A stretch of DNA of 64,000 bases from Blumeriella jaapii. Lineage: Eukaryota > Ascomycota > Leotiomycetes > Helotiales > Drepanopezizaceae. Positions 45,826 to 57,581 of the stretch are shown one piece after another. The notes under the pieces are model-generated. The model worked only from the letters and a program-made list of their open reading frames with translations. It was not told where the DNA came from and ran no database searches. The DNA is taken from positions 620,001 to 684,000 of the forward strand of contig VWND01000016.1 in assembly GCA_009599575.1 (NCBI GenBank), given 5' to 3'. The first letter of the stretch is position 1. The number at the start of each line of letters is the position of its first letter. Position numbers and translations under genes: made by a program.

Positions 45826-46130
45826 AATTGGTGAATTTAAATACGAAATCGAAAAATTAATCGTTTATCGAATGCAGCGGAAGACTTTTTAATATAAAGC
45901 TTTTTGGATAAGTTTAAATAAAAATTTCACGTGGTATTCCGCGTTTGATTTTATATATGCTTTTTTGAAAGTGCGCGATTTTTATTTGGCGTATAAAAAG
46001 TTTCCCGGTTTTTTTGCAAAACTTGTAGATTGGCTGAAAGCGTATTTCGAAGGTTTAGATTCGTACGATTATTTAAATAGCGACGTACCAATAGATAAAA
46101 GCTCGAGGGCGCGCTTTTTTCGAACGGAAA
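45826..46130 (+). pseudogene. B3 chromodomain relic
   Basis: C-terminal chromodomain: GEFKYEIEKLIVYRMQRKTF, then FTWYSAFDFIYAFLKVRDFY, fitting the pattern YEVE.I..R...R..YLVKW.GY...TW.....N........F. It places family B among chromoviruses, whose integrases are guided to heterochromatin. The tail SRARFFRTER precedes the polypurine tract cggaaagataa. Confidence 0.8.
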
Positions 46131-46135
46131 GATAA

Positions 46136-46404
46136 TGTGACGATTTACTTTTTTGCCACCTCGTGTGTCATTTTAGCAATTACGTATAATTGTAAGCTTT
46201 TTGGTTTTCTGATGGATTTTTTTATTAATTATAGAAATTATTTATATATATAAGGCTTTTTTTTTTTAGCAATCTCTGCCTTTTGCAGTTGTTGATTTTA
46301 AATGAATATTTTTGTTACAGAACCAAAGGCTCGTTTTTTATACCATGTGAACACGGCGACCAGTTGACTGATCTCCCAGCCCTTCGACTGATTAGATCGT
46401 TACA
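46136..46404 (+). repeat. B3 3' LTR
   Basis: 269 bp, TGTGACGATT to GATCGTTACA. Here the last 110 bp or so are intact and the first half is mutated, the mirror of the 5' LTR. Confidence 0.95.
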
Positions 46405-46409
46405 ATTTA

Positions 46410-47728
46410 AAAACGTATTAATTTATTTACGATTAAAAAAAAAAATTATTTACGGCACGCATACGCAACTTATTCGCGCTATTAATAATTATAAAATAAT
46501 TAAAAAAATACAAAACGATTTTATGATTTGCGATATAAATATTCCAAAGGTTTCATTTATTTTAAAATTCTTTTAGTTGCGAAATATCGATTCCGTTATA
46601 AGTTTTCGAGCTAAATCGTGGCGATATTTAATCGAACGCTTACAATTTAATTTCGTTATAATTAAACGTTTTGAAAAAAAATCTAAAAAAAACCAAGCGT
46701 TTTATATCGTTTTAAAAAAAGCTATTAAAAAACAATATTAATTACTTTTTAAATACGATAATTACGCCGACGTATTTAATAATACCGCCGCGATTATTTT
46801 AGCTTTTTATTATTTTATAAAATATCGAATAAACTTCGCGAAAAGAAAAATTTTCTTTTAGAAACTAATTTACTTTTTGTCGGAATTTAAATTTATCGAA
46901 TTACGCGAATATTTCGATTCGAATTTAAAAAAAAGCTAAATAAAAAAATCTATTAGCTTTGCCGGCGCACCGGTAATATTTATACCGAAAAAAAACGGAA
47001 GTTTACGATTATACGTCGATTATAAAGATTTAAACGTAATTACGATTAAAAATCGAACTTTTTTATTTTTTATAAGCGAAACTTTGGATCGTTTGAAAAA
47101 AACTAAAATATTTATTAAGCTAAATCTTATTTGGGCGTATCACCGCTTTCGAATAAAAAAGAGAAATAAATGAAAAACTGCGTTTCGCATTCGTTACGAA
47201 CATTTCGAATATTGCGTATTACTTTTCGGCTTTTCGAACGCATTAGCAATTTTCCGAGCGTATATTAATTAAGCTTTAATTAGTTTAGTAAATATTACGT
47301 ATGTAATTTATTTCGACGATATTTTAATATTTTCCGAAAACTCCGACGATTATATAAACGCGGTATAAAAAAGGTTTTCGAAAAACTTTGTATTAATAAA
47401 TTTTACGAAAATCTGAAAAAATATGCTTTCGATACGAATACGATTAAGTTTCTAAGTTTCGTCGTTATTTTTACGAGAATTAAAATAAATTTAAAAAAAA
47501 AAAAATTATTCGGAAATAGCTTTTTTTTTTACGTAGCGAAATATTTAAATATTCTTAGGTTTTATTAATTTTTACAAACGTTTTATTAAAAACTACGCTA
47601 AGCTTTGCCGATTTATTATAAATCTTTTAAAAAAAATGCAACGAAAAAAAATATCGGGCCTTTTTCGTTTTTTATTCGAAACGAAAATCGCTTTTTTATT
47701 TTAAAAAAAAAAGTTTTGTTAAATATCG
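46410..47728 (+). pseudogene. D protease end, reverse transcriptase and start of RNase H
   Basis: Resumes after B3. Protease remainder to about 46560, then RT: ITPKKNGSLRLYVDYKDLNV-like block near 46985 (reads FIPKKNGSLRLYVDYKDLNV), KTKIFIKLNLIWAYHRFRIK near 47100, YEHFEYCVLLFGFSNALAIF near 47200, and an intact catalytic YFDDILIFS (47309-47320 encodes Y-F-D-D). FLVLLIFTNVLLK-like linker near 47560 leads to RNase H, where E2 is inserted after FILKKKVLLNIDF. Confidence 0.9.
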
Positions 47729-47733
47729 ATTTC

Positions 47734-47908
47734 TGTGAGGGGATGAGACGTCAGTTCGTTGGTCACGTGGTCCGAAGGTCACGTTGTTGTTACGTGATAT
47801 CGGAGCCCGTATATATTATATTTTAGATTTTACGACATTTTTAAACTTAGAATCTCGTAGTTAATACAAATTATTTACGAACCTTTTGCTTATTCGTATT
47901 TTTTGACA
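47734..47908 (+). repeat. E2 5' LTR
   Basis: 175 bp, TGTGAGGGG to TTTTGACA, with gatgagacgtcagttcg and ggtcacgtggtccga as in E1. Confidence 0.95.
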
Positions 47909-49419
47909 TATTAATTACCAAACTCCTTTTGATATTTTTATTTTAGTTTTTGAGCTGAAAAGGCCTGCTAATTTTGTTTTGCTTTTGCGCATACGGAAAG
48001 TTAATAAATCTTATCGCGACAACGACCTTTACGACCTTTTAAAAATAACTTTTACGATTTTTACGAAACTACGAAACGATAATCTTTTTTAATATAAGAC
48101 CTATATTTAAAGAATTTTGTTTTGCTTTTGCTTATATTTCGGAACCGAACGAAATATATTTTACGTTTTTTTTTTAACGGGTATTAAAATGTCGGAACTT
48201 TTCAAATTGTCGGAACTTTTTAAATGCTTTATTTTAGGGCTTTTTAAATATCCCGATCAAATCGCCGCCGTTTTAATCGTTAATATAAAAGCTTGCTTTC
48301 GCGAAATCTTCGATATTTTCGCTTACGCGGTAGAACAGAACGATGTAATAGTATTATTTAAGGCCAAACTGATTGATTAAGCTTAGAAGCTGGATGTTTA
48401 GACGGTATAATATTAGGAAAAGAAGGCGTTTTAAAAGAAAATGATTTAGGATTTCGAAGCCGAATTTGCTAATTTCCGAAAATAAGCTTTTATCAGTCAG
48501 AATATATTAAGCACCGAAAGAAAAACATCTGCTTTTTTCGATTCCGATAAATTTATTGATTCGGATGGTATTGGGAACGTTATAAAGCATTTTATCACTT
48601 TTTTTTAAAATATGATTTTAAAGTTCCGTTTTAATCAGGATTGGTATGCGACCGAACAGAATCGTATAAATTTTTTTTTTTTTCCGCTTTTCCGATATAG
48701 CTAAAAGTGTTTTACAAGAAGGTTTACGTACGAACGGTATTTTTTTTTTATTTTATTATTGCAAAAATGATTTAAGTTTTATAATAATCGTTCGGTGTTT
48801 TTAATTAATAGGCAGATGTATTTAAAAAAAAATTGTTTTTTAAGCAAAATAATTAATTTTTATTTATTTTTTTTTTTATTTGATTAGAAATTAAAAGTTA
48901 TATTAAGTTTAATAACGAAGCTGCTATCGCAATTTTACGCGAAGCTTTTTATTTTAATATTATTATCCGTTTGTCGTATATTAATTTTTTCGATTTAAAA
49001 ACCGATTTTATTAGTTTTTGCGCCTAGATGCGCGAAATCGATATCGTTTTTCGATAATTGAATTTTAATTATTATAAAACAAAAGGCCGCCACGTAGAAA
49101 TAACTTTTTTTTTTATTTTCGTATTTAAAATTATTATTACGATTATTATTTAAAGCGATTTTATAAATTTTAGCGTTATTTAAACTAAAATAATTATTTG
49201 AACCGCAGCCGATATAGCGAAAAACAGACGCTTAATAAAAGATGCCGAAAAGCTAGCTCGTCGAATTTACTTTTTTGCTAATAATTTTTGCTTATAATAT
49301 ATTAGCGATAAACACCGAGCTGTTAATTATTCCGATTTCTTTTGGGTTAAGAAAGCTAAAGCCGAGGTAAAAAAGTCGGGAAACTGACTGTTTTTAATAA
49401 TTGTTATTATTAAAAACTT
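47909..49419 (+). pseudogene. E2 leader and gag relic
   Basis: Matches E1 gag. A capsid block is open at 48117-48380 (MSELFKLSELFK, QIAAVLIVNIKACFREIF, DIFAYAVEQNDVIVLF). FNQDWYATEQNRI is near 48645. The knuckle region near 49270-49320 reads NFCLQYISDKHRAVNYSD, with two former Cys as Tyr. Confidence 0.68.
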
Positions 49420-49851
49420 TTGAAAAATAAATTGGAATTATCTGCTTTAAACGGCGTTTCGGAATTATATTTGATATTGCTTTGTATTATAACTGCTAAT
49501 AGTATATATATTAAAATTTATTTTTTAAACGATTCCGGAGCTATCGATAATTTTATTAATTATTTTTTCGTGCAACACTACGAATTGATTTTTATTTTAC
49601 TTATTAACTTACGTAAACTTACCGTGGTTGACGGTCGTTTTTTTATATACGGCGACGTTATTTATCAAGTTTTTTTTTATATTAAAATAGCCAGTTATAT
49701 CGAACTAATTATAGTTTTTATTACAAAACTAGGGAAATACGATTTTATTTTAAAAAAACTTTGGCTTCGAAAACACAATTCTTATATTAATTGGATTAAA
49801 AACACTTTTTGTTTTAATTTAGATTTTTGTCGTACGAATTGCTTGTTTTAG
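49420..49851 (+). pseudogene. E2 aspartic protease (143-codon open stretch, active-site DSG kept)
   Basis: Protease domain, open throughout. The active site FLNDSGAIDNFINYF retains D-S-G (49531-49539), and GKYDFILKKLWLRKHNSYIN near 49735 is the distal yDlILG.pWL block. It is the least damaged catalytic site in either E copy, but it stands alone between broken genes, so it is not a functional gene. Confidence 0.85.
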
Positions 49852-50169
49852 CATTTTTATTAATTGGCTATTTTAGGCCTAGTTTAAAAACGCTATTTTT
49901 TTAAAATAATCGTTTAACTAGTTATATTTCGTCGTACAGAAGCCGCTGTTTTTACTATTTTAGTTTTTTAATCCGGAATAGAAGTATTTTCAGCTTTTTT
50001 GTACGAAATTAATTAATAATTACAAAAGCTCGGCGCCGTGGCAAATAAAGATTCTAAATTATTATTTAAAATCGATTAATTATATAAAAACGAGTTTTTT
50101 CAAACTGAACGACAACGCTTATCCGCCGATTTTTATTTCGCCGAAGCTTTTTTAGAAAATATTCGTTTG

Positions 50170-51120
50170 GCTTTTTAAATCAAACCGTTAATCGATTTTC
50201 GGATAAAACTTTTTCGATATTACTATTATTATTTGGCCGCTTTTGATTTTATTAAAACCGATAAATTTATATTTTATAAAAAAGGCGTTGATTATACGAT
50301 AGAATTACGATTTGAGGCTATTTTTTCATATAGCTTTTTGTATAATATATTAGTTGACGAATTTTAAGTTTTGCGTAAGTTTTTTAAAAAAAATCTCGAA
50401 AAAGATTGGATTTAGGCCAGCTTTTTTTTCGTAGTTTTATTCGTTTTATTCGCGAAAAAACCAAAAGGTGGATTGCGGCTTTGCGTCGATTACAAAGCTT
50501 TTAACGCTATAATTATTAAAAACCGGTACTTTTTATTATTAATTTAAAAAATACTTTTTCGATTAAATAAAGCGAAGTTTTATATTAAATTTAACGTTTT
50601 CGCCGCTTTTAATAAAATTCGAATAAAAAAAGGCTATAAATAGCTTACCGCGTTTAATATAAGATATAGCTTATTCGAATTTTTAATTATGTTTTTCGGA
50701 TTATGCAACGCTTTTGCTATTTTTCAATTTCGTATAAACGATATTTTACGATTTTATTTAAATGTTTTTTATATAATTTATATAAACGATATTTTAGTTT
50801 ATTCAAACGATTTTTAAAAATATAAAAAATACGTTAATTTTGTTTTTTAAGCTTTTACCGACGCTGGTTTGCAATTGGATATAAAGAAATGCGAATTCGA
50901 AGTTTAAAAGGTCGTTTATTTAGAAATGATTATTTTTATTATTAAAGTTAAAATGGATTTTAAGAAATTAAAAGCTATTATTGGTTGAAAGCTTTTTTTC
51001 AACGTTAAAAACGTATAAGCGTTTTTAGGTTTTGCAAATTTTTATCGAAGGTTTATTAAAGGTTTTTTTCGTATCGTTATCCTTTTGGTAAATTTAATAA
51101 AAAAGGATATTAAATGGAAT
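50170..51120 (+). pseudogene. E2 reverse transcriptase relic
   Basis: Same motif order as E1: [20 protein letters not shown] near 50455, KFNVFAAFNKIRI near 50595 (Asp to Asn), [20 protein letters not shown] near 50700 and Y-I-N-D-I-L near 50780. [16 protein letters not shown] linker near 51025. Confidence 0.88.
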
Positions 51121-51640
51121 TTTAACGACGATTGTATTAAGGTTTTCGAGTTTTTTAAATCAGCTTTTATTACGGCATTTACGTTGGCTTATTTTAATTT
51201 CGATAAAAAGATATTTATTAAAACCGACGTTTTTAATTACGTTTAGGGATTTTTTTCCAGAAAAACGATATAAAAGTATTTTATTTAATCGCTTTTATAT
51301 TAAAAAAATTCGATTTAGCCGAATGCAATTACGAGATTTACGATAAAAAACTTTTCGCTATTGTACGCTGTTTCGAAAGCTGGCGAGCCGAATTATAAAA
51401 AGCTGTTTATCCGATCCGAGTATTTATAAATTATCGAAATTTGAAATATTTTATAATAATTAAGCAATTTAACCGACGTTAAATACGATAAAGCGAGTTT
51501 TTAGCTAGTTTTGATTTTGTAATCACTTTTAGACTTAAAAAACAAAATGGTAAACCTGACTTTTTGATCCGACGTTTTTAAGACTTTTCTTAGAATTTTT
51601 CAGACGAGAAAATCCAGTTTCAAAACCAAGCTTTTTTTAA
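51121..51640 (+). pseudogene. E2 RNase H relic
   Basis: Reads FIKTDVFNYV near 51215, [20 protein letters not shown] near 51290, FAIVRCFESWRAEL near 51355 and YFIIIKQFNRR near 51450. The catalytic Asp is kept; fewer stops than in E1 here. Confidence 0.83.
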
Positions 51641-51662
51641 AAAATATCATCTAATTGAAGTT

Positions 51663-53230
51663 TTGAACGCTTTTTCAATTGAAGTTTTAAACGTTTTTTT
51701 AATTTTGCTAAAACCAGTATTCGAAGCAGACGACGAGAAGCTTTTACGACTTTTAAATAAATACTATTTTATTAATAAACTGTGGATTATTATTAAAAAG
51801 GAGATGCTTAAACCAAAGGGTATTTCGAAATCCAAGATTTTACAACTTTTTGAATATATTATACGCAATAATAAATTGTACTTCCGAAACCGATTATACG
51901 TTTTTGATATATTAGATTTAAACGTTTTTATTCGTACCTGGCTTTTACAAATAACTTACGATTTAATAAAAACAGGTTATTTCGGCAAAAATAAGCTTTA
52001 TGAAATTATTAATAGGAATTATTATTGGCTATTGATTTTTGAAGATTGCAAGAGATTTGTACGGAATTGCAACGGCTGTTTTCGTAATATAAGTATTAAT
52101 CAACGATATTAAAGTTTTTTTAAACTTTTATTTATTTCGTTACGCCGATGGAATTATATATCGGTCGATTTTATAAGTTTTTTTTTTATAAAGAAATATA
52201 AAAGTCGAAATAATTTGATTATAATAGTAGTTTGTCGCTTTATTAAAAAACGATATTATACAATTTGCTATACTATTATAAAAGCAACAGATTTAGCCAA
52301 GTTGTTTTGTAGAAATATTTGGCGTTTATATGGTTTTTCCGATTTTATAATTTCCGACCGAGATTTTTTGTTTGTTTCATAATTCTGAAAAATTATTAAT
52401 TACCGTTTCGGAACCAATATTACGCTATTTATTAGCTTTTACTTCGAAACAGACGGCCAAACCGAAAACGCGAACGTATATCTGCTTTTTTATTTAAAGC
52501 AATTTGTTAAATACGCTTAAAGAAATTGGGAAAATTGGCTTTTTTTAGCCGAATTCGCAGCCAATAACGCTGTAAACGCTTTTACCGGAGTTTTTTTTTT
52601 ACGCTAATAAAGGTTTTTATCCACGAATAAGCTTTTTTTTATTTAAATCTATTTTAAGATTTATTTTACGTATTTTATAAATGGCAGATATTAAAGGAAA
52701 TAATTTTGCCGACAAAATAAAAAAGATAGAATTACTTTTACGCACGAATCTGATTTTAACGTTAGCCGATTAAAAATATTATTTTAACCGAAACCGCTAA
52801 TCAGCGCCTGCTTATCGAATAAGAGACAGCGTGTTTTTTAATAAACGTAATATAACTTTTACCAGATCAATTAAAAAGCTTGATAATAAATTTTACGGTT
52901 TTTATAAAATCGCCGAAGTTTTAGGTTTTTATAATTATAGGCTAAAACTGTTTTTCGAGCAAAAATTATTTCATTTTGTTTTTTATATTAATTTGCTTAA
53001 ATTTGCTTACGACGACTTTTTTTAAGGCAGAAAAACCTTTTTTTACCGCCAGTTTTTATAAACGCCGATGGAAATTTATTATAAGTTATAAATATTATTT
53101 TCGATTTTAAACGAGATTTTAATTTTTTTTATTTTATATAATAGCGTGGCTATAGCGCGGAAGATTAGTTTTAGAAGCTATTAAAAAACGTTATTAACGC
53201 ATATAATTTTATAGCAGAATTCGTTTTAAA
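51663..53230 (+). pseudogene. E2 integrase relic with chromodomain-like end
   Basis: The N-terminal zinc region lies in a 149-codon open stretch (51663-52112) with NRNYYWLLIFEDCKRFVRNC and NGCFRN. The core follows: SVDFISFFFIKKYKSRNNL-like block near 52160, SDFIISDRDFLFVS near 52340 (S-D-R-D, second Asp kept) and ETDGQTENANVYLLFYLKQF near 52450 (Glu kept). C-terminal open stretch 52831-53025 (NKRNITFTRSIKKLDNKFYG). Vestigial chromodomain near 53090-53230. Confidence 0.85.
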
Positions 53231-53564
53231 ATTCTTTTATAAATTTTACTCGATTAAATCAGAATTGGCTAAAATCAGAATTGCTAATAAAAAACGTATT
53301 AAGACTATAAATAACGAAGATAATACTGTATTATCAAAAAAAACTTTTATAATACGTACCACGCATAAAACGATTATAATTAATTTTTTTTCGTCGCCAG
53401 GATATTTGTTATTTTGCTATCGAAACTAGAAAAACCTGCTTTTTTTATAAATTCAGCTGAATTTCGCATTCGTTTACAAACGCGCTTCGCGAACGAAGTT
53501 CGATTTATAAAAGTAAATTCCGACGATAAAGAAATTAAATAAAAAAATAGGAAGAAGGATTATA
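53231..53564 (+). other. E2 3' region and polypurine tract
   Basis: A degraded tail like 9251-9597 of E1, ending in a purine-rich run (about 53531-53558) before the LTR. No domain. Confidence 0.5.
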
Positions 53565-53739
53565 TATAAAAGGATAAAACGTTAGTTCGTTAATTACGTG
53601 GTCCGAAGATCACGTTGTTATTACGTGATATCGGAGCCCGCATATATTGTATTTTAAACCTTACGACACCTTTAAACTTAGAACCCCGTAGTTAATACAA
53701 ATCATTTACGAACCTTCTGCTCGTTCGCACCCCTTGACA
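53565..53739 (+). repeat. E2 3' LTR
   Basis: 175 bp; the initial TG is now TA. Ends CCTTGACA next to the right atttc duplication. Confidence 0.93.
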
Positions 53740-53744
53740 ATTTC

Positions 53745-54400
53745 ACGCTATTTCGATTTTCGATTAAAAATTCAAATCGAAATAAACGCTTCGAAATTCG
53801 TTATAAGCGGAATATTATTTTAATTATTCGGGAAAAATACGGAGATACGTTAGCATTTTATCGCGTATTATTCGAAAAAGCTTTTTTTTATAAAATAAAA
53901 ATACGAAATCCACGACGCTAAGCTAATAATTATAATTTACGCTTTTAAATAATAAAACCAATATTTACGTAACGCTTTCGACGTTATTACGATACGTATA
54001 AATTATTATAATTTAAAATACTTTTTTACGAAAAAACGTTTAAACGGAAAGCTAAGTAAAATGGGCCGACGAGCTAGCTAAATACGATTTTGCAATCGAA
54101 TATAAAATAAAAGTTTTTAATTCGGCGAATGGTTTTTTTTACCGGCCAGATTTAAAAAAAAATTTAAAAGAAAATAACGAGCAATTGCTTACGCTGTATC
54201 GTAAGCTGAAATTAGTTTATTTAAGAAATTTTAAAATATTTTTCGTAATAAAAATACGCTTAAAATCCGGGTATAAATTATTTCGCGCCGATAAATATTC
54301 GAAGCTTTTATTAACGAAATCAAAAAATAAAAAGCAAACGGAAAAAAACTAAATAAAAAGCTTTTTCGCCGGATTGTTTTTTGCTAATATTATTAATTGC
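53745..54400 (+). pseudogene. D RNase H, remainder
   Basis: Continues the RNase H cut by E2: RYFDFRLKIQIEINASKFVI then SGILF, matching the pattern HFD...PI.IETDASKFAISGIL (Asp to Asn). FIAYYSKKLFFYKIKI near 53855 is the VAFYSRK block. The region from 54010 has the end of RNase H, strongly degraded. Confidence 0.8.
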
Positions 54401-55650
54401 AAATAATATATATTACGAAGCGTAGCCGCTGTGTTATTATAATTCGAAACGATTAATAACGAGCTAGCAAAACCGATTTATAAAATTATTTTTAAATTAC
54501 AAAAATCCGATTTTTTTATATTATAAAAAACGTACGAATCGGCTTCGCAAAGCAATCGAGCCGAATTCGAAAAATATTGGCGTGTAAGCTAAAATAAATT
54601 ATTACGTTATAAAAAACGTGCGTATATTCCGAATAAAAACGCTATTAAAAGCGAAATATTAAAAATTAATTACGACGATCCGGCCGCCGGCTATTAAAAC
54701 TTTCGGCGAACGCTAAAATTAATTAAAAAAAAATATTTCTGGTCTGATTTACGAAGCGACGTAAAGCGTTACGTTAATACGTATAAAAAATATCAAAAAA
54801 GCAAATTTAAAAAGCATCGATTTTATAGCGAATTAACTTTTTTTTCGATTTTTACGAAATTTAAAAAAAAAAAATTATAGATTTTATTACGAATTTATTT
54901 TTTAATAAAAAACGAAATCGTGTTTACGATTCGATATTCGTTATAATAAACCGATATACGAAATTGTCGAAATATATACCGATATAAAAAACGATTTCAG
55001 CTCCAGATTTAGCTAAGATATTTATATAATATATTTACAAAAATTTTGGCTATTGTGAAAGAATTATTATAAACAAAAGGTTAGTTTTTACTAATAAATT
55101 CTGGTTTTTAATAATATTTTATTTACAAATACGACGTCGATGAAATATCGCTTTTTATTTTTAAATCGATAGCCAAACGGAATATTAAAATTAAGTTTTA
55201 AAATTTTATTTTCGTATATATTACGATTATCGATAAAACGATTAGATTACGAAACTTGTTTTAGCCGAATTTACGTATAATAATTCGATATACGCTTTTA
55301 CGGGTTTTATTTTTTTTCGCATATTATACGGTTTTTATTTAAAATTTAATAGCAACGTCGAAAGCGACGTCGTAAAAAAAGGGGTATCGTCAGCGGAAAA
55401 ACGAATTAAAATATTGCAAAAAAAAAAAAAAAACTTAGTAAAAAGCTAAAAAAGCTAACGCGAATTACAAAAAGTTTTACGACGTTAAATATAAAAAAAT
55501 TAGATTTTAAATAAGCGATAAAATATTATTATCGATTAAAAACCTTCGATAGCTGCGACTTTTTCGAAAGCTTTTAAATAAATATCTAAAGCTTTTTAAA
55601 ATCAAACGAATGATATACGAGTACGGCCAAGTTTATTAATTCGAGCTTTT
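54401..55650 (+). pseudogene. D integrase relic
   Basis: Integrase. The zinc region near 54660-54805 reads YDDPAAGYQNFRRTLKLIKK, KYFWSDLRSDVKRYVNTYKK and CQKSKFKKHRFY; one Cys of the CxxC is Tyr. The core near 54880-55330 retains FITNLFFNKKRNRVYD-like and later blocks in several frames. The C-terminal part is broken. The N-terminal match is what secures the call. Confidence 0.75.
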
Positions 55651-57162
55651 TTTTTAATATTATATTTACGATATTTTTTATGTTTTTTTACTAAAATTTT
55701 GGCAAGGTCGGAACGATACCGAGCCGAAAAATAATATAATAAAATTTTAAAAACTCGAAAAATACGAAATTAAATTAATATAAGTTTATAAAAATACAAA
55801 AAAAGGCCGATATTATTTAATACGATAAAAAAATTATTTATTAAGCGAAAATTTGTAAAAGCCAGAAAATTATTTTACGAACGCAAAAAAAATTATGAAA
55901 AAATATTTAAAAAATACGATAAATAATAGCAACGAAATAATAATAAATGCGCGTCGTAAAAGTAAAAAAAAAAAAAAAAAAAAAACATTTAGAAAAATCT
56001 TAAAACCGCCGTTAAAGCGATTTATTATTCGTATTATTATTTATTTTTTTTTTTTATCGCTATTTTTTTCAGATTTAAAAGCAACGGCAAGCTAAAAAAA
56101 ATTAATATTAAACGAATTCGCAAAGTATTCGATTTGTTTTAATTAAAGCTTTTACGATAGCCGTAGTCGAATTTTAAATTGCAATTACGATATTTTCGTA
56201 AAAATCTAAAATTTAATTTAATTAATCAAAATAAATCCGAGCGATATTTTCGAAACGTCGGAAAATACGTTTTATATTAGCGTCGTTAAAAAAAAGGGCC
56301 GGCGCAGTCAAAGCTTTTAAAACAGTAGCAGCCGCTAAACCGGCAAAAGCGAGCGCAGCAATAGCAGCGGCAATTCGAGCCGCGGCGCGATTCGCACGAT
56401 TTTCGATTATTATAAAAGCCGAAGCGTTATTTTTTTTTTAAACGATTTATATAAACGTCGTAAATAATAAAATCGATAAAAGTTTTAGCAAAAACTTTGG
56501 CTTCGGCAGCAAAAAAAAAAAAAAAAAGCGGCAGCGGCGGTAGCAGCATCGAAACGATTTATAAAATCGTTAAGGCCCGAAAAAAAGGTTTGCGCTTCGG
56601 CGGCGCGTACGATAAAAATCTGTAATTAATTAAAAGCGAATTCGAATAAAAGTTTAAAAGATTTACAAAAAAATATTAAATATACGAAGTTTTGCAGCGG
56701 TTATATTTTACGCTAAAAAGCTCGAAAACGCAAAAAAGCAAAAAAAGCCGTTATAATACTTTCGCGTAAAATTAAACGTATATATCGAAAGCAAATAAAA
56801 ATTAAAAATATTTTAAGAATTCGCGGCGAACGCGGCGAAAAACAATTAAAAAAAAAAAAAAAAAAAGCTAATAAAAAAAAAAAAAAAAAAAAAAAAAAGA
56901 AAAAGTTAAACAGAAAAAATTGCGGCCATTTTAAAAAAAAAAGCTTTTTTAAACGAAAATACAAACGTTACCGAAAATAAAAAAAACAGAATATTAAAAC
57001 AATTATAATTTACGACCGAAAGCGAAAAAAACAATTATAATTCACGACTAAAAACGAAAAAAATCGCACGTTATTTCGAAAGCGTAACGTATATTATATA
57101 CGAAAGCATACGTATAAAAAAATCAATCGCTTTTAAAAACCAAAAGCTTAAAAAAAAAAAAA
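55651..57162 (+). other. D 3' tail: Lys-rich and Ala-rich low-complexity region
   Basis: About 1.5 kb between the integrase and the 3' LTR. It has poly-A tracts coding Lys runs (55967-55985, 56513-56526, 56849-56899) and a GC-richer stretch near 56300-56400 whose plus-strand frame reads KTVAAAKPAKASAAIAAAIR then AAARFARFS. No known domain. It could be a basic/Ala-rich C-terminal extension or simple-sequence growth. Confidence 0.5.
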
Positions 57163-57576
57163 TATTAAAAATTAATATTACGTATATAAATTAAATAATC
57201 CGCCAAAACCTTTTGCTTTTTATTAATTTTCTAATAATATTTTCTGCGAATAGGCCGTAAGGGCCGGATAATATTATAAAAGCTGGAAATGACTTTTAAA
57301 TAAAACATTTTATAAGAATAATTGTTAAAAAACCAATTATTAAAATTTTATTAAAAAAGATTAAAAAAAGGTCGGAATAAAAGCTGGAAAAGCATATTAA
57401 ATAAAATTCGCCTGGTTTTTTAGGAAATACTTTTTTCGAGGGCTTTACCTCTTCTTTTGTACTTATACGCGCCTTTTACTAGAAATGTAAAAGGTAGAAA
57501 TCAGTCTGACTATCAACCCAACCTTATTTGAGTTTTATTGTCTGAACTAGTGTTTCCCTGCCTTTTAATTCTTATA
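57163..57576 (+). repeat. D 3' LTR
   Basis: 414 bp, equal in length to the split 5' LTR. The inner left part is heavily mutated; the outer right part (from about 57390) keeps C and G. It ends TTCTTATA next to the aaaaa duplication. Confidence 0.92.
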
Positions 57577-57581
57577 AAAAA

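Larger units (their letters stand above)
39995..46404 (+). mobile_element. Family B chromodomain Ty3/gypsy retrotransposon, copy B3 (complete)
   Basis: A full-length element with 269-bp LTRs and the 5-bp duplication attta (39990-39994 and 46405-46409). Order: leader, gag, protease, RT, RNase H, integrase with chromodomain, polypurine tract, LTR. It splits the protease region of D. It is the reference copy for the partial B0, B1 and B2. The interior is heavily RIP-mutated while the outer LTR halves are nearly intact. Confidence 0.95.
47734..53739 (+). mobile_element. Family E Ty3/gypsy retrotransposon, copy E2 (complete)
   Basis: A second full E element with 175-bp LTRs and the 5-bp duplication atttc (47729-47733 and 53740-53744). 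Gene order as in E1. It is inserted in the RNase H of D; joining the flanks restores the D frame. It is roughly as damaged as E1, but with different stops, showing independent RIP. Confidence 0.95.
31461..57576 (+). mobile_element. Family D Ty3/gypsy retrotransposon (complete, holds LINE, B3 and E2)
   Basis: A full-length gypsy element with two 414-bp LTRs, flanked by aaaaa on both sides (31456-31460 and 57577-57581). Without its three guests it is about 7.4 kb. Order: LTR, gag, protease, RT, RNase H, integrase, a Lys/Ala-rich tail, LTR. It lies inside the leader of B0, whose sequence continues after it. Guests: the LINE in the 5' LTR, B3 in protease, E2 in RNase H. Only the outer LTR portions escape heavy RIP. 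Confidence 0.92.

Noticed and set aside
56713..56964. Minus-strand Phe-rich 83-codon frame
   Set aside because: It reads poly-T from the complementary A runs; no domain or start context.
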